Below, piece after piece: positions 26,488-36,365 of a stretch of 64,000 nucleotides of DNA. Source of the stretch: Arcicella aurantiaca (GTDB taxonomy: Bacteria; Bacteroidota; Bacteroidia; Cytophagales; Spirosomataceae). The notes under the pieces were generated by a model that worked only from the letters and a program-made list of their open reading frames with translations, was not told the DNA's origin and ran no database searches. The position numbers and the translations under genes were made by a program. Every line of letters starts with the position of its first letter. Position 1 is the first letter of the stretch. The stretch covers positions 62,001 through 126,000 of the forward strand of contig NZ_QGGO01000008.1 in assembly GCF_003148625.1 (NCBI RefSeq), given 5' to 3'.

Positions 26488-28839
26488 ATGAAAAAGCAAG
26501 AAGTAATTAACGCACAAACACCCATTGATTTCACTGGAATGACTATTGCTACTCCCGCCAAAACTGCGGCAGGAGTAAAAGCCGTTACCAATTCTTTCAA
26601 ACACGTGTTTGGAGCAATGAATGTGTTTAGAGGAGTGAAAACTCTCTTAGCTTTGAACCAAAAAGGTGGGATTGATTGTCCTTCTTGTGCATGGCCAGAC
26701 CCTGATGGAGAACGTTCTTCCATCGCAGAATACTGTGAAAACGGAGCAAAATCTATCGCCGAAGAAGCTACAACATTAAAATTAGGTCCTGTTTTTTTTC
26801 AGCGATATTCTGTTGCAGAATTGTCTCAAAAGTCTGATTATTGGCTCGGTCAGCAAGGAAGATTAACGCATCCAATGGTGATAAAAGAAGGTAAAACGCA
26901 CTATGAGAAAATCAGTTGGGAAGAAGCAACCACACTAATTGCAGACGAATTGAATGCTTTACCATCGCCAAATGATGGTATTTTCTATACTTCTGGACGA
27001 GCTTCAAACGAAGCAGCTTTCTTATATCAGTTATTTGTACGTCAGTTTGGTACTAATAATTTACCCGATTGTTCCAATATGTGCCACGAATCAAGCGGGT
27101 CAGCATTGAGTCAAACGTTGGGGTTAGGCAAAGGTTCTGTAACGCTTGATGACTTTAATAAAGCAGAAGTTATCATGATTTTAGGGCAAAATCCCGGAAC
27201 AAATCATCCACGAATGTTAACTGCTTTAGAAGAAGCAAAGAAAGCTGGAGCAAAAATAATCTCTGTAAATCCATTGATTGAAACGGGGTTATTGGCATTT
27301 CAGCATCCCCAAAATGTATCAGATATGATTTCTGGGGGGACTTCTTTAACGGATATTTACCTCCAAATTAAGATAAATTCGGACCTTGCTTTACTAAAAG
27401 CGATGGCAATTTTACTGTATGAGGCTGAAAAAAACAATCCTAATACGGTTTTCGACCACCAATTTATTCAAGAAAATACTGCCAATTACGAGCTTTTTAT
27501 CGGCGATTTAAAGAATTATCAACTTGATGATTTAGTGGCAGAATGTGGCATTTCTTTAACACAAATTAAGGAGGCGACCAATTTATTAATCCAACATAAT
27601 CGAATTATTGTTTGTTGGGCAATGGGGCTAACGCAGCACAAAAACTCAGTTATTACCATTCAAGAAGTAGTAAATATTCTCCTTTTGAAAGGAAGTATCG
27701 GAAAAGAAGGAGCAGGCACTTGTCCTGTGAGAGGTCATTCAAACGTTCAAGGCGACCGTACAATGGGTATTTTTGAAAGACCAAACGACGCATTTTTGGA
27801 TAAATTAGATGAAAATTTTGATTTCAAGTCGCCAAGAGAACATGGTTTTGATGTAGTGAATGCCATCAAAGCCATGCACAATGATTCTGGAAAAGTATTC
27901 GTTGCATTAGGTGGCAATTTCCTATCGGCTACTCCAGATACAGAATTTACGGCAAAGGCTCTTCAAAATTGTCAATTAACGGTTCATATTTCTACAAAAT
28001 TAAATCGTAGCCATCTTATTCATGGCAAAAAGGCTATTATTTTACCATGTTTGGGAAGAACTGACGAAGATATTCAAGCGTCTGGAAAACAGTTTGTTAG
28101 TACCGAAAATTCCATGGGAGTTGTCCAACAATCCAAAGGGATATTAACACCACCTGCTGATACTGTATGGAGTGAGCCAGCCATCGTAGCAAAAATTGCA
28201 AAAGCTACCCTACAAGATAAAAGTAAGGTTGATTGGGAAAAACTTATTAGTAACTATGATTTTATTCGTGAACTGATTGAAAAGACAATTGATGGTTTCG
28301 ACGATTATAATGCTCTTGTGCGTCAGGAAGGCGGTTTTTATCTACCAAATGCCCCAAGAAATGGTAAGTTCACCACTAAAAATCAAAAAGCTAATTTTAC
28401 GGTATGTCCTTTCATTCCTTTGAAAATGAAAAAAGATGAATTCTTGATGATGACGATTCGTACTCATGACCAATTCAATACCACAATTTATGGTTTAAAT
28501 GACCGCTACCGAGGCATTTTTAACGAGAGAAGGGTTATTCTCATGAACGAAAAAGACATTGAATCTGAAGGCTTTAAACCCTATCAAATTGTTGATTTGC
28601 ACAATACTTTTGGAGGAATTCATCGTAAAGCTGAGCATTTTATCATAGTACCTTATAATATTCCTTCAAAAAATGTGGCTACTTACTTCCCAGAAGCCAA
28701 CGTTTTAGTACCCATTGATAGCGTTGCAGACGTAAGTAATACGCCAACCTCAAAATCTGTTGTGATAAAAATCACTGCAATGTTATCAGCAGGAGATAAA
28801 CAGCCAATTTATGCACAAATAAACGAAAATAGGCGATAG
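26488..28839 (+). CDS. FdhF/YdeP-family molybdopterin oxidoreductase
   Basis: This is a 783-residue formate dehydrogenase alpha-like enzyme that binds bis-molybdopterin guanine dinucleotide. The N-terminus has C64-PS-C67 and C83 (DCPSCAWPDPDGE, EYCENG), then GIFYTSGRASNEAAFLYQLF, and Cys199-His200 in NMCHESSGSAL at the metal-ligand position, with cysteine rather than selenocysteine. Later motifs are LGQNPGTNHPRML and the C-terminal molydop-binding RTHDQFNTTIYGLNDRYRG. No electron-transfer subunits are adjacent. The physiological substrate of the YdeP branch is uncertain, so formate oxidation is only a possibility. It is coupled to fdhD. Confidence 0.9.
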   Translation: MKKQEVINAQTPIDFTGMTIATPAKTAAGVKAVTNSFKHVFGAMNVFRGVKTLLALNQKGGIDCPSCAWPDPDGERSSIAEYCENGAKSIAEEATTLKLGPVFFQRYSVAELSQKSDYWLGQQGRLTHPMVIKEGKTHYEKISWEEATTLIADELNALPSPNDGIFYTSGRASNEAAFLYQLFVRQFGTNNLPDCSNMCHESSGSALSQTLGLGKGSVTLDDFNKAEVIMILGQNPGTNHPRMLTALEEAKKAGAKIISVNPLIETGLLAFQHPQNVSDMISGGTSLTDIYLQIKINSDLALLKAMAILLYEAEKNNPNTVFDHQFIQENTANYELFIGDLKNYQLDDLVAECGISLTQIKEATNLLIQHNRIIVCWAMGLTQHKNSVITIQEVVNILLLKGSIGKEGAGTCPVRGHSNVQGDRTMGIFERPNDAFLDKLDENFDFKSPREHGFDVVNAIKAMHNDSGKVFVALGGNFLSATPDTEFTAKALQNCQLTVHISTKLNRSHLIHGKKAIILPCLGRTDEDIQASGKQFVSTENSMGVVQQSKGILTPPADTVWSEPAIVAKIAKATLQDKSKVDWEKLISNYDFIRELIEKTIDGFDDYNALVRQEGGFYLPNAPRNGKFTTKNQKANFTVCPFIPLKMKKDEFLMMTIRTHDQFNTTIYGLNDRYRGIFNERRVILMNEKDIESEGFKPYQIVDLHNTFGGIHRKAEHFIIVPYNIPSKNVATYFPEANVLVPIDSVADVSNTPTSKSVVIKITAMLSAGDKQPIYAQINENRR

Positions 28840-29422
28840 AGTAGGATAGAAGCCCTTTTTACAAATAAAACTGAACATTCATTCTATATAATTAACTATT
28901 TATTTAGCTCCTAATCAACAATCGGGACGTCTTTCCTATTAAGCATTCATCCTATTAAGGGTCGTGGTTTTTACCCTATTCAAATGCAAAATTCAATATT
29001 CGTCTCTGTACACCCTTATACTTATCAACATTATCATCTATATATTTACTGATACGTCCTACCTAAAAGTCTAAATGTATGATGTTTTCCACTCTCCTTT
29101 AGATTCGCTAAACTACTATGGTATTATTACTACTGATTATCAGCACTTTATCGATAAATGATTTTACCCAAGCAATCTGTTTAAGTAGAAAAATATGTAT
29201 GTCTTCAACTTTTTCTCTTCTACTTGTGAAACACGTAATCAACTCAAAATCAACAAGTTAACAACAAGTGTTCCACGTGAATATTATAACACGCTGAAAA
29301 ATAGCCACTTACATAGTTATCCACAAAAAGTGTTGAAAGACTCCTTATACTATTCTACATTATGTGTAAATTTGAGTTCAATTATCCACAAGTAAAGAAT
29401 ATTCTCTCAAAATAATCAAATC
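28840..29422. other. Candidate replication origin spacer
   Basis: This 583-nt spacer holds two exact DnaA boxes TTATCCACA (29317-29325 and 29382-29390, same strand), near-boxes TTATCAACA (29022-29030), TTTTCCACT (29085-29093) and TTATCAGCA (29137-29145), and a parS-like TGTTCCACGTGAATAT (29269-29284), with AT-rich stretches between. Gene orientation around it does not favour an origin, so it stays a candidate. Confidence 0.45.
29269..29284. promoter_or_regulatory. parS-like ParB-binding site
   Basis: TGTTCCACGTGAATAT matches the parS consensus TGTTnCACGTGAAACA except in the last three bases. A further GTGAAACA half-site lies at 29226-29233. Confidence 0.5.
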
Positions 29423-29893
29423 ATGCAAAAAATAGATTCTCTTAATCAAGTAGCTGAATTTCATCATACTTTCAAAGCACCCGTTTTAGATACCCCACAA
29501 ATTCCATCGCCAGAGCGTTGCAAACTACGTGTCAGCTTGATTGCAGAAGAGCTAAAAGAGCTTCAAGAGGCCATTGAAAATAACGACCTTATAGAAGTTG
29601 CTGATGCTCTTTGCGATATTCAATATGTACTTTCTGGAGCAGTTTTAGAATTTGGCTTAGGGGAGAAATTTGTTGACTTATTCAATGAAGTACAACGCTC
29701 AAATATGTCAAAGGCGTGTAGCACTTATGAAGAAGCAGAAGCTACCGTAAAATTTTATGCTGACAAAGATGGTACAGAAGCTGAAATTGTAGCAGATGGC
29801 GACAAGTTTTTAGTATATAGAATTGCTGACAATAAAGTATTAAAATCTGTAAAATATTCACCTGCTGATTTGAAAGGGATTTTGGAAGTATAA
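29423..29893 (+). CDS. MazG-like nucleoside triphosphate pyrophosphohydrolase
   Basis: This 156-residue protein contains the all-alpha NTP-PPase metal motif E42-E43-x2-E46...E58-x2-D61 (AEELKELQEAIENNDLIEVADALCD), as in MazG, phosphoribosyl-ATP pyrophosphatase and dUTPase-like proteins. It should hydrolyse a nucleotide triphosphate, perhaps a non-canonical one, to the monophosphate; the substrate is unknown. The C-terminal 50 residues (KDGTEAEIVADGDKFLVYRI) are an added beta-rich end found in Bacteroidota members. It is a single gene directly downstream of the candidate origin spacer. Confidence 0.85.
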   Translation: MQKIDSLNQVAEFHHTFKAPVLDTPQIPSPERCKLRVSLIAEELKELQEAIENNDLIEVADALCDIQYVLSGAVLEFGLGEKFVDLFNEVQRSNMSKACSTYEEAEATVKFYADKDGTEAEIVADGDKFLVYRIADNKVLKSVKYSPADLKGILEV

Positions 29894-30402
29894 GTCATGA
29901 ACTAAGATTCGTTTTGATTTAGTGATTATAGGAACTGAATTGGTTAGTTCAATTGAGAGAACTACAAAGAATTCTTAAAATTATTTAATCTAACGAATCT
30001 TAATTTTAAATTATAAAACATCATAGTTCAACCTAATTTTATAGTTAAAGAAGTATGTAGAATTCAGGGAGAGGAGATACTATAAATTTTATAATGAACA
30101 AGACAGTCAAATTTTCAATTATTTTTACAATCTTAATTGTTTTGAGAAATATCAAAAAAAAGTCAGAAGAAATACTGTAATATCATTCGTCAGAACAAAC
30201 CATATCTATATATAACGCTAAAATTTCCATTTCTGAGAATTAAATAACCCGAACAAGATTACGTTTCATAAAATATAAACGATTCTCAGGCGGTTCATTT
30301 TATGGCTATTTCAGTAACATAAAAGCCTTTAGAATGACATCTCATCATCTTTTATCTCCAAGTGTCCACTTCTCATATAATTCATTCGTAACAAGACAAT
30401 TC

Positions 30403-30437
30403 TTATACAACTTTTAAAATTTTTAAAAGTTGTATAA
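30403..30437. repeat. Perfect 35-bp palindrome
   Basis: Two perfectly complementary 17-base arms (30403-30419 and 30421-30437), beginning TTATACAACTTTT, meet at a single central T. It is AT-rich without a GC stem, so it is not a classical terminator. Confidence 0.85.
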
Positions 30438-30516
30438 TTTATATTATGTTAAATAAAACATTCTGAAATAAATTAACGCTCCTATAAAACGATTATTTCC
30501 AAAACTTTACAAAATA

Positions 30517-30552
30517 AAAAGGCGTTGAACAATTTTGTTCAACGCCTTTTAC
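30517..30552 (-). terminator. Terminator of the TPR gene
   Basis: AAAAGGCGTTGAAC (30517-30530) pairs with GTTCAACGCCTTTT (30537-30550); on the minus strand it ends in a T run. Confidence 0.92.
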
Positions 30553-30572
30553 AATCAATACTTTTTGGAATA

Positions 30573-32033
30573 TTATTCTCCTAAAGCTTTCAATTTTTCT
30601 TCCATCTTTAAGATTTGGTATAAGCTTCTCAAACTTGACTTTAAATCGTCTTCTTGTTTGATTGAATAAGCTTTCTCAAAAAATGGTAATGCTTGTTTGA
30701 ATTTCTCTGTTGCTAAGTCTTCTACTGCTTTACCTTTCGCTTTATAAGTATTCATATCCATCGAATCAACTTCTTTCTTAATTACTACGGCTTCGTTGAA
30801 GTTCATAACACCTAAGTTAAAATTGATGTCGTAATTATTAGGATCTAATTCTAAAGCTTGCTTATAATATTTAGAAGCCTGAGCTTTTGCTGCATCTTGT
30901 TTAGCTTTCGCTGCATCATATTTTTTAGTAACCTCTGCTAAATTTACAGCACTTGCTGCTTGTTGAGCCGCTTCAGCATTCAATTCATTTAAAGCTGTTG
31001 TTGCCTCAGCTTTCATTTGAGTAACCTCTCCTATTTGTTTTTTAGAAGCTGCTGCTATTTTAGGGTCTTTTTTAACTTTGTCTGACAAACGTTTAATTTC
31101 TTCGTCAAAAGCGGAGATTTTATCTTTTTGTGTTTGGATTTTTTTATTCAATCCATCTACATTTCCTTTTGATAATTGCTCTCTGTAACCACGTAATTCA
31201 CTCTCTAATTCATTCGCTTTGTTTTCATACAAGATACCTAAGTTCAATATTTCTTGTGAAACTTTAGAACCACCTGCCACAGAAGCCTCTAATTCTTGGA
31301 TAGCTGCATCAATTTTCTTGAAACCTAATAACATATTAATTTTCTCAGCTTTCAAGTCTTTATTAGCAGGATTCAAAGCAATACCTTTGTTGATTGTGGC
31401 CATTGCTTTTTCTTCATTGTTTTCTACTTTATAAATTTGAGCTAAAGCATAAACCATTCCTGCATCCTTCCCTCCTAACTCCATGAATTTTTCGTAACCA
31501 ACTTTTGCTGCTGCGTCATTTTTTGCTAATTGACCAATTACACCTGTGTACATGGCAGCAGTTGTATCTTTGGGTGCTACTTCCATACCCATTTGTAGGT
31601 CTTTCAATGCTCCTGTAAAATCTTTAGCTTGGTATTTTGTAATACCTGCATCCATAAATGCAGCATACATCTTCTGTCCTTCTACTTCTGGCTTACCTTC
31701 TTTGTCCATCACCATTGTCAAATATTTTTTTGCAGGCGATGCTGGGTCAATAGCAAGTGCTTTTTTGAAAGAGGCTAATGCTTTATAAGCTGCTGTTGGT
31801 TCTTCTGTTGTTAAGACTGCATCTCTTGAATTTGCAATATCTAAATATGCTTCCCCACGTGTAAGCCATGTTTTTGCTTTCAATGAATCTTTTTTCATGA
31901 TTGATTCATCTGCTTTTTTCTTAGCGTCAGCGTATGCTTTGCGATTTGCTTCAAGCATCAATTTGTCCACTTGAGCGAAGGTTGCTCCTGCTGTCATCAA
32001 AATAGCAAAAAGAGCAAGGGTTAATTTTCTCAT
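30573..32033 (-). CDS. Exported TPR and coiled-coil protein
   Basis: This is a 486-residue periplasmic protein with a signal peptide (MRKLTLALFAILMTAGATFA). TPR-like helices span about 30-270 (SLKAKTWLTRGEAYLDIA, NDAAAKVGYEKFMELGG), a long Lys/Glu/Ala-rich coiled coil covers about 270-390 (KKIQTQKDKISAFDEEIKR), and TPRs resume at the end (YYKQALELDPNNYDINFNLG). Such proteins are abundant in Cytophagales envelopes; the role here is unknown. It lies downstream of gyrA in the same direction, but a hairpin and 140 nt separate them, so it is probably an independent, well-terminated unit. Confidence 0.85.
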   Translation of the reverse strand: MRKLTLALFAILMTAGATFAQVDKLMLEANRKAYADAKKKADESIMKKDSLKAKTWLTRGEAYLDIANSRDAVLTTEEPTAAYKALASFKKALAIDPASPAKKYLTMVMDKEGKPEVEGQKMYAAFMDAGITKYQAKDFTGALKDLQMGMEVAPKDTTAAMYTGVIGQLAKNDAAAKVGYEKFMELGGKDAGMVYALAQIYKVENNEEKAMATINKGIALNPANKDLKAEKINMLLGFKKIDAAIQELEASVAGGSKVSQEILNLGILYENKANELESELRGYREQLSKGNVDGLNKKIQTQKDKISAFDEEIKRLSDKVKKDPKIAAASKKQIGEVTQMKAEATTALNELNAEAAQQAASAVNLAEVTKKYDAAKAKQDAAKAQASKYYKQALELDPNNYDINFNLGVMNFNEAVVIKKEVDSMDMNTYKAKGKAVEDLATEKFKQALPFFEKAYSIKQEDDLKSSLRSLYQILKMEEKLKALGE

Positions 32034-32140
32034 TGTTGGTTGGAATGGTTTGTTTATTATTGTTCTATTTAGATATGGGATAATTTGCTGTTTTAACGAA
32101 CTTATGTTTCAGAAGTTACATTCTTAACAAAAGTTTAACA

Positions 32141-32170
32141 AATTGTCTGGATTTTCATCCAGACAATTTT
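32141..32170 (-). terminator. Terminator of gyrA
   Basis: AATTGTCTGGA (32141-32151) pairs with TCCAGACAATT (32158-32168). The U-run on the minus strand is short, so efficiency is uncertain. Confidence 0.7.
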
Positions 32171-32174
32171 AATT

Positions 32175-34760
32175 TTATTCTTCTCCACTTTCATCAGCTA
32201 AAGGAACACTTCCCTCCTCTTCCACTGACGATTGTATATCAGAACTGACTTCGGCAGTTGCTTCAACAACTACTGCATCTGCGTCAACTACAACTTCTTC
32301 TTCAGGGTCTTTTACGATTTTGGTTACTGAAGAAATCTCGTCAGATTCATTTTTCAAACGAATTAGCTTCACTCCTTGCGTATTACGTCCCATTACACGA
32401 AGGTCTGCTACGGCGATACGAATTAAAATACCTGATTTTGTAATAATCATCAAGTCATTATTATCAGTTACTTCCTTGATTGCGACCAAGTTACCCGTTT
32501 TCTCTGTAATGTTAAGAGCTTTAACGCCTTTACCACCACGGTTTGTCAAGCGATAATCTTCTACATCTGAACGTTTACCGAAGCCTTTTTCTGAAACTAC
32601 TAATAATTGTTGAGTTTCTGGGTCTTCAATACAAACCATTCCGATTGCTTTTTCGGTCAAATTATCTTCATCAATCCAGATACCTTTTACACCCGCTGCT
32701 GAACGACCCATTGGACGAACTCTTGATTCTTCAAAACGTACTGAACGACCAGTATTCGTAGCAATGATGATGTGATTATTTCCGTTTGTTAAAGAAACAT
32801 CTAATAAACGGTCATTTTCACGAATCGTGATGGCAATGATACCATTTTGACGTGGACGTGAATATGCTTCTAAAGTTGTTTTCTTTATTGTTCCGTCTTC
32901 TGTACACATCACAATAAAGTTATTATTGATATAGTCAGGGTCGGTTAATGATTTCACATTGATAACCGCACGGATAGAATCGCCACTTTCAATGTTCATT
33001 AAGTTTTGAACAGGACGTCCTTTGGCAGTTTTTGAACCTTCAGGCACTGCATAAACTCTTAACCAGAAACATTTTCCACTTTCAGTAAAGAATAGCAACC
33101 AGTTGTGCATAGTTGCCGTGAAAAGGTGTTCAGTATAATCGCTATCTTTTGTAGCAACGGCTCTTGAACCTACGCCACCTCTACCTTGTGCTTTATATTC
33201 ACCAATTGGAGTACGTTTGATATAACCTTGATTAGAAACAGTAATTAACATTTCTTCATCGGCAATCATATCTTCTACCGAGAATTCATCGTCCGTCATG
33301 TTGATTTGGGTACGACGAGCATCTCCGTAACGTTCTCTGATTTCAATCAATTCTGTTTTGATGATTTCTAATTGACGTTCTGGTTTTGCCAAAATATCTT
33401 CTAAATCATCAATTAAGCGTTTGATTTCTGCATATTCAGCCATGATTTTATCACGTTCCATACCTGTCAAACGCTGTAAACGCATTTCAAGAATAGCTTT
33501 AGACTGAATTTCAGAAAGTCCAAAATTAGACATCAATCCTGCTTGAGCAGTATTTGGGTCTTTTGATTCACGAATAAGTTTAATTACTGCATCAAGATTA
33601 TCAAGTGCAATAATGAAACCTTCTAAGATATGAATTCTTTTTTGAGCTTCACGCAAATCGAAATTTGTACGTCTTACGATTACTTCGTTACGGTGTTCTA
33701 CGAAATAATGAATCAATTCTTTTAAGTTCAAGGTATAAGGACGACCTTTTACAAGGCATACGTTATTTACCGAGAATGAATTTTGAAGAGCTGATTGTTT
33801 GTAAAGGTTATTCAAAACGACATTTGGAACGGCATCACGTTTCAAATCAAACACGATACGCATACCTTGACGGTCTGACTCATCACGAATTTCTGAGATT
33901 CCTTCAATTTTCTTATCGTTCACCAAATCAGCACATTGTTTAATCAATGATGCTTTATTGACCATGTATGGAATTTCCGAAACGATAATTTGGTCTTTAC
34001 CTGTTTTTGAAGTTTCAAATGTTGCATTTCCACGAACAACAATACGTCCACGACCTGTTTCAAAGGCATTTTTGATACCTGAAACTCCGTAGATTGTACC
34101 ACCCGTTGGAAAATCTGGAGCTTTGATATATTGCATTAAACCTTCAATCGTAATATCACGGTCTTCGATATAAGCAATAATACCACTCACAACTTCCGTT
34201 AAATTGTGCGGAGCCATGTTGGTTGCCATACCTACGGCAATACCTGATGTTCCGTTTAATAGAAGATTGGGGATTTTTGATGGAAGAACTGTTGGCTCCA
34301 TCAAAGAATCATCAAAGTTTGGTTGAAAATCAACCGTTTCTTTATTCAAATCTCCTAATAATTCCTCTGCAATACGCTTTAAACGTGCTTCGGTATAACG
34401 CATAGCCGCTGGAGAGTCTCCATCGACAGAACCAAAGTTTCCTTGACCATCTACTAATGGATAACGTAATGACCATTCTTGAGCCATACGAACCATTGTA
34501 TCATAAACTGAGGTGTCTCCGTGTGGGTGGAATTTACCAAGAACTTCCCCTACGATACGGGCTGATTTTTTGTAGGACTTATTATAATTTACCCCCAATT
34601 CGTCCATCCCAAAAAGGACACGACGGTGAACAGGCTTGAGTCCGTCACGGACATCGGGTAAAGCACGGGAAACAATAACGGACATTGAATAGTCAATGTA
34701 CGCTCCCCTCATTTCGTCTTCAATGTTAATGGGGATAATGTTACTGGTTTGTTCTGACAT
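32175..34760 (-). CDS. gyrA: DNA gyrase subunit A
   Basis: This is the breakage-reunion subunit of DNA gyrase. The 861-residue protein has catalytic Tyr122 ([11 protein letters not shown]), a quinolone-determining region [11 protein letters not shown] with Thr83 and Asp87 (E. coli numbering coincides), the IPTGG-like PTGGTIYG turn, and the degenerate GyrA box QGRGGVG before a six-bladed C-terminal propeller, which supports GyrA rather than ParC. The last about 40 residues are an acidic tail ([12 protein letters not shown]...ADESGEE) that could modulate wrapping. The ATG at 34760 begins the standard [17 protein letters not shown]. It is a single gene. Confidence 0.97.
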   Translation of the reverse strand: MSEQTSNIIPINIEDEMRGAYIDYSMSVIVSRALPDVRDGLKPVHRRVLFGMDELGVNYNKSYKKSARIVGEVLGKFHPHGDTSVYDTMVRMAQEWSLRYPLVDGQGNFGSVDGDSPAAMRYTEARLKRIAEELLGDLNKETVDFQPNFDDSLMEPTVLPSKIPNLLLNGTSGIAVGMATNMAPHNLTEVVSGIIAYIEDRDITIEGLMQYIKAPDFPTGGTIYGVSGIKNAFETGRGRIVVRGNATFETSKTGKDQIIVSEIPYMVNKASLIKQCADLVNDKKIEGISEIRDESDRQGMRIVFDLKRDAVPNVVLNNLYKQSALQNSFSVNNVCLVKGRPYTLNLKELIHYFVEHRNEVIVRRTNFDLREAQKRIHILEGFIIALDNLDAVIKLIRESKDPNTAQAGLMSNFGLSEIQSKAILEMRLQRLTGMERDKIMAEYAEIKRLIDDLEDILAKPERQLEIIKTELIEIRERYGDARRTQINMTDDEFSVEDMIADEEMLITVSNQGYIKRTPIGEYKAQGRGGVGSRAVATKDSDYTEHLFTATMHNWLLFFTESGKCFWLRVYAVPEGSKTAKGRPVQNLMNIESGDSIRAVINVKSLTDPDYINNNFIVMCTEDGTIKKTTLEAYSRPRQNGIIAITIRENDRLLDVSLTNGNNHIIIATNTGRSVRFEESRVRPMGRSAAGVKGIWIDEDNLTEKAIGMVCIEDPETQQLLVVSEKGFGKRSDVEDYRLTNRGGKGVKALNITEKTGNLVAIKEVTDNNDLMIITKSGILIRIAVADLRVMGRNTQGVKLIRLKNESDEISSVTKIVKDPEEEVVVDADAVVVEATAEVSSDIQSSVEEEGSVPLADESGEE

Positions 34761-34967
34761 AGTTTTTTTGAATGGATTGGATTAGCAAACTCAGCGAAAG
34801 GTTAGGAAATTCTCGCAATGCTATCCTTTTGAATTCAAGTAAAGATTTTTGACATCAATTAATAACAAAACATTACAGATTAATGTACTTATTATACAAA
34901 TTTCGTGAAATTTGGGGTGTTTTGCAAATATTGACCATAATAGATGCAAAGCACAATGAGTTTTCGG

Positions 34968-34975
34968 TAAATTTG
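34968..34975 (+). promoter_or_regulatory. Candidate -7 promoter of the barnase-like gene
   Basis: TAAATTTG matches TAnnTTTG, 20 nt before the ATG at 34995. No good -33 box is found. Confidence 0.35.
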
Positions 34976-34994
34976 TTAAAAAACAGATATTATA

Positions 34995-35528
34995 ATGAAA
35001 TTATTCTCGAAATTAAATCTCCTTTTTTGTTTCTTTTTTCTACTTATTGGCACATTAGCGAGCTGTCAACCTACTGACAAAACGAATGTCAATCAAGAAA
35101 ACAATCATTCTGAATATGAAAGTGATAGTAATTATTCACGAAAACATAAGAAGAAACACAAAAAACGTAATCGTAGAGAGAACTCCGACAATGAGAACTC
35201 AAAATATAGCTCTGAGAATCGCTCAAATGATAGGCAGTCAGACATTAGAACAGGCAACGCTCCTGAGAAAGCCTTAAAAGTTTTGAAATATGTCCGTGAG
35301 AATGGCGTAGCGATAGATGGATATGTAGGTGGACGCAAATTCGGGAATTATGAAGGCTTACTTCCCAAAAATGATGCGTCGGGCAAGCGAATTAACTACC
35401 AAGAATGGGACGTAAACCCAAAAGTAAACGGCAAAAACCGAGGAACAGAACGATTAATTACGGGTTCAGACGGAAAGTCATATTACACTAATGACCATTA
35501 TCGGAGTTTTGTTGAGGTTAGGGAGTAA
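34995..35528 (+). CDS. Barnase-like (N1/T1 family) ribonuclease lipoprotein
   Basis: This 177-residue protein has a lipoprotein signal (TLASC-QPT, Cys24), a basic low-complexity linker (residues 48-62, SRKHKKKHKKRNRRE) and a C-terminal barnase domain (about 85-177). Catalytic residues align with barnase: Glu137 in YQEWDV (barnase Glu73), Arg153 in GTERLI (Arg83 region) and His168 in NDHYRSF (His102). YVGGRKFGNYEGLLP matches the barnase opening of its core. It should cut RNA 3' of guanine. Being exported, it may be nutritional, competitive or toxic. A barstar-like gene lies about 1.5 kb downstream in the same direction. Confidence 0.9.
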   Translation: MKLFSKLNLLFCFFFLLIGTLASCQPTDKTNVNQENNHSEYESDSNYSRKHKKKHKKRNRRENSDNENSKYSSENRSNDRQSDIRTGNAPEKALKVLKYVRENGVAIDGYVGGRKFGNYEGLLPKNDASGKRINYQEWDVNPKVNGKNRGTERLITGSDGKSYYTNDHYRSFVEVRE

Positions 35529-35590
35529 AATGTTGTCGAGGAAAAAGGACGAAATGAAGTAATATGCAAAACATCTAAAAAATAACTTTT

Positions 35591-36190
35591 ATGGCAGATG
35601 AAAATTCAACAAAACCTTATGTGTTTATTATTGAAAGTTTAGAATTTAAAGATGAAGAAAAAGGATATTTTGAAGGAGAAGTCATTTCAAAAATTTTAAA
35701 TTTTTCAAACATTGAACATAAGTATTACTATATCAGAACTAAAAAAGAATTAGAACATTTACTTGGCGAATTTGTAAGGCTAAATTACCGTTATTTACAC
35801 ATTTCCTGCCACGGAAATAGTAAATTAATATCAACAACATTAGACAGAATAACATTTAAAGAACTTTCATCTATAATTGCTGACAAGCTATGTAAAAAAC
35901 GTCTTTTCCTGTCTTCATGTCTTTCAACTAATGATAATCTTGCAAAAAGCATATTTTCAGAATCTAAATGCCTATCAATTATTGGACCTGATGAAGAAAT
36001 TAATATGGATGACTCTGCGATATTTTGGGCTTCATTTTATCAAATAATGTTTAAAGATAACTCAACAGGAATGAAAGCAGAAGAATTAAAAACGACAATT
36101 ATTAAACTAAAAAAGCTATACGGAGTACCTTTAAAATACTACAAAAAAAACTCACAATCTAAAATAGGTTGGGAAGAAGTAGATATATAA
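35591..36190 (+). CDS. Stand-alone CHAT/caspase-like protein
   Basis: This 199-residue soluble protein has the caspase-like pattern: a strand then His-Gly (residues 68-75, YLHISCHG, His74) and a strand then Cys (residues 105-111, LFLSSCLS, Cys110), the CHAT/peptidase C14-type His-Cys dyad. The rest is alternating strands and helices (PYVFIIESLEFKDEE, CLSIIGPDEEINMDDSAIFW). CHAT domains are proteases found in bacterial defence and cell-death systems and usually carry other domains; here it stands alone. It lies between the barnase-like and barstar-like genes. Catalytic activity is inferred, and no signal peptide is seen. Confidence 0.7.
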   Translation: MADENSTKPYVFIIESLEFKDEEKGYFEGEVISKILNFSNIEHKYYYIRTKKELEHLLGEFVRLNYRYLHISCHGNSKLISTTLDRITFKELSSIIADKLCKKRLFLSSCLSTNDNLAKSIFSESKCLSIIGPDEEINMDDSAIFWASFYQIMFKDNSTGMKAEELKTTIIKLKKLYGVPLKYYKKNSQSKIGWEEVDI

Positions 36191-36209
36191 ATCCTTCCCG
36201 TTTTTTCCG

Positions 36210-36257
36210 CCATTGTTGGTGTTCTTTTCACCATTGTTGGTGTTCTTTTTCACCAAC
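36210..36257. repeat. Short direct repeat with inverted tail
   Basis: CCATTGTTGGTGTTCTTTTC occurs at 36210-36229 and again from 36231 with one extra T. CACCAACAA (36251-36259) is the inverse of TTGTTGGTG and could fold back on either copy. Confidence 0.6.
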
Positions 36258-36315
36258 AACTCGTGCGTAAGCAACCTTATAACTAACTATAACAGAAAAC
36301 ACTAATTGGATAAAA

Positions 36316-36346
36316 CCTTCCCGAAAGTTTTGAACTTTCGGGAAGG
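36316..36346. repeat. Perfect 14-bp hairpin upstream of exported protein gene
   Basis: CCTTCCCGAAAGTT (36316-36329) pairs with AACTTTCGGGAAGG (36333-36346) around a 3-nt loop, 19 nt before the next ATG. No T run follows, so this is more like a REP or mRNA-leader hairpin than a terminator. Confidence 0.75.
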
Positions 36347-36365
36347 GAAAACAAAACACATCACA

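Larger units (their letters stand above)
29894..30572. other. Long spacer with 35-bp palindrome
   Basis: This 679-nt AT-rich spacer contains a perfect 35-bp palindrome (30403-30437) and the terminator of the TPR gene (30517-30550). I see no gene in the rest. Confidence 0.55.

Noticed and set aside
29341-29372. dif-like XerCD site
   Set aside because: TTATGTGTAAA resembles the XerD arm but has an extra base, and the left arm and 6-bp centre do not fit.
29195-29395. A 66-residue plus-strand frame in the candidate origin
   Set aside because: It covers the DnaA boxes and parS-like site and has no recognisable domain.
28840-29422. Using gene orientation as support for an origin
   Set aside because: Genes left of it are mostly plus and those to the right mostly minus, the reverse of what an origin predicts; so the case rests on sequence motifs alone.
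34883-35077. A 64-residue frame overlapping the barnase-like gene start
   Set aside because: Different frame from the well-supported RNase gene, with no domain.
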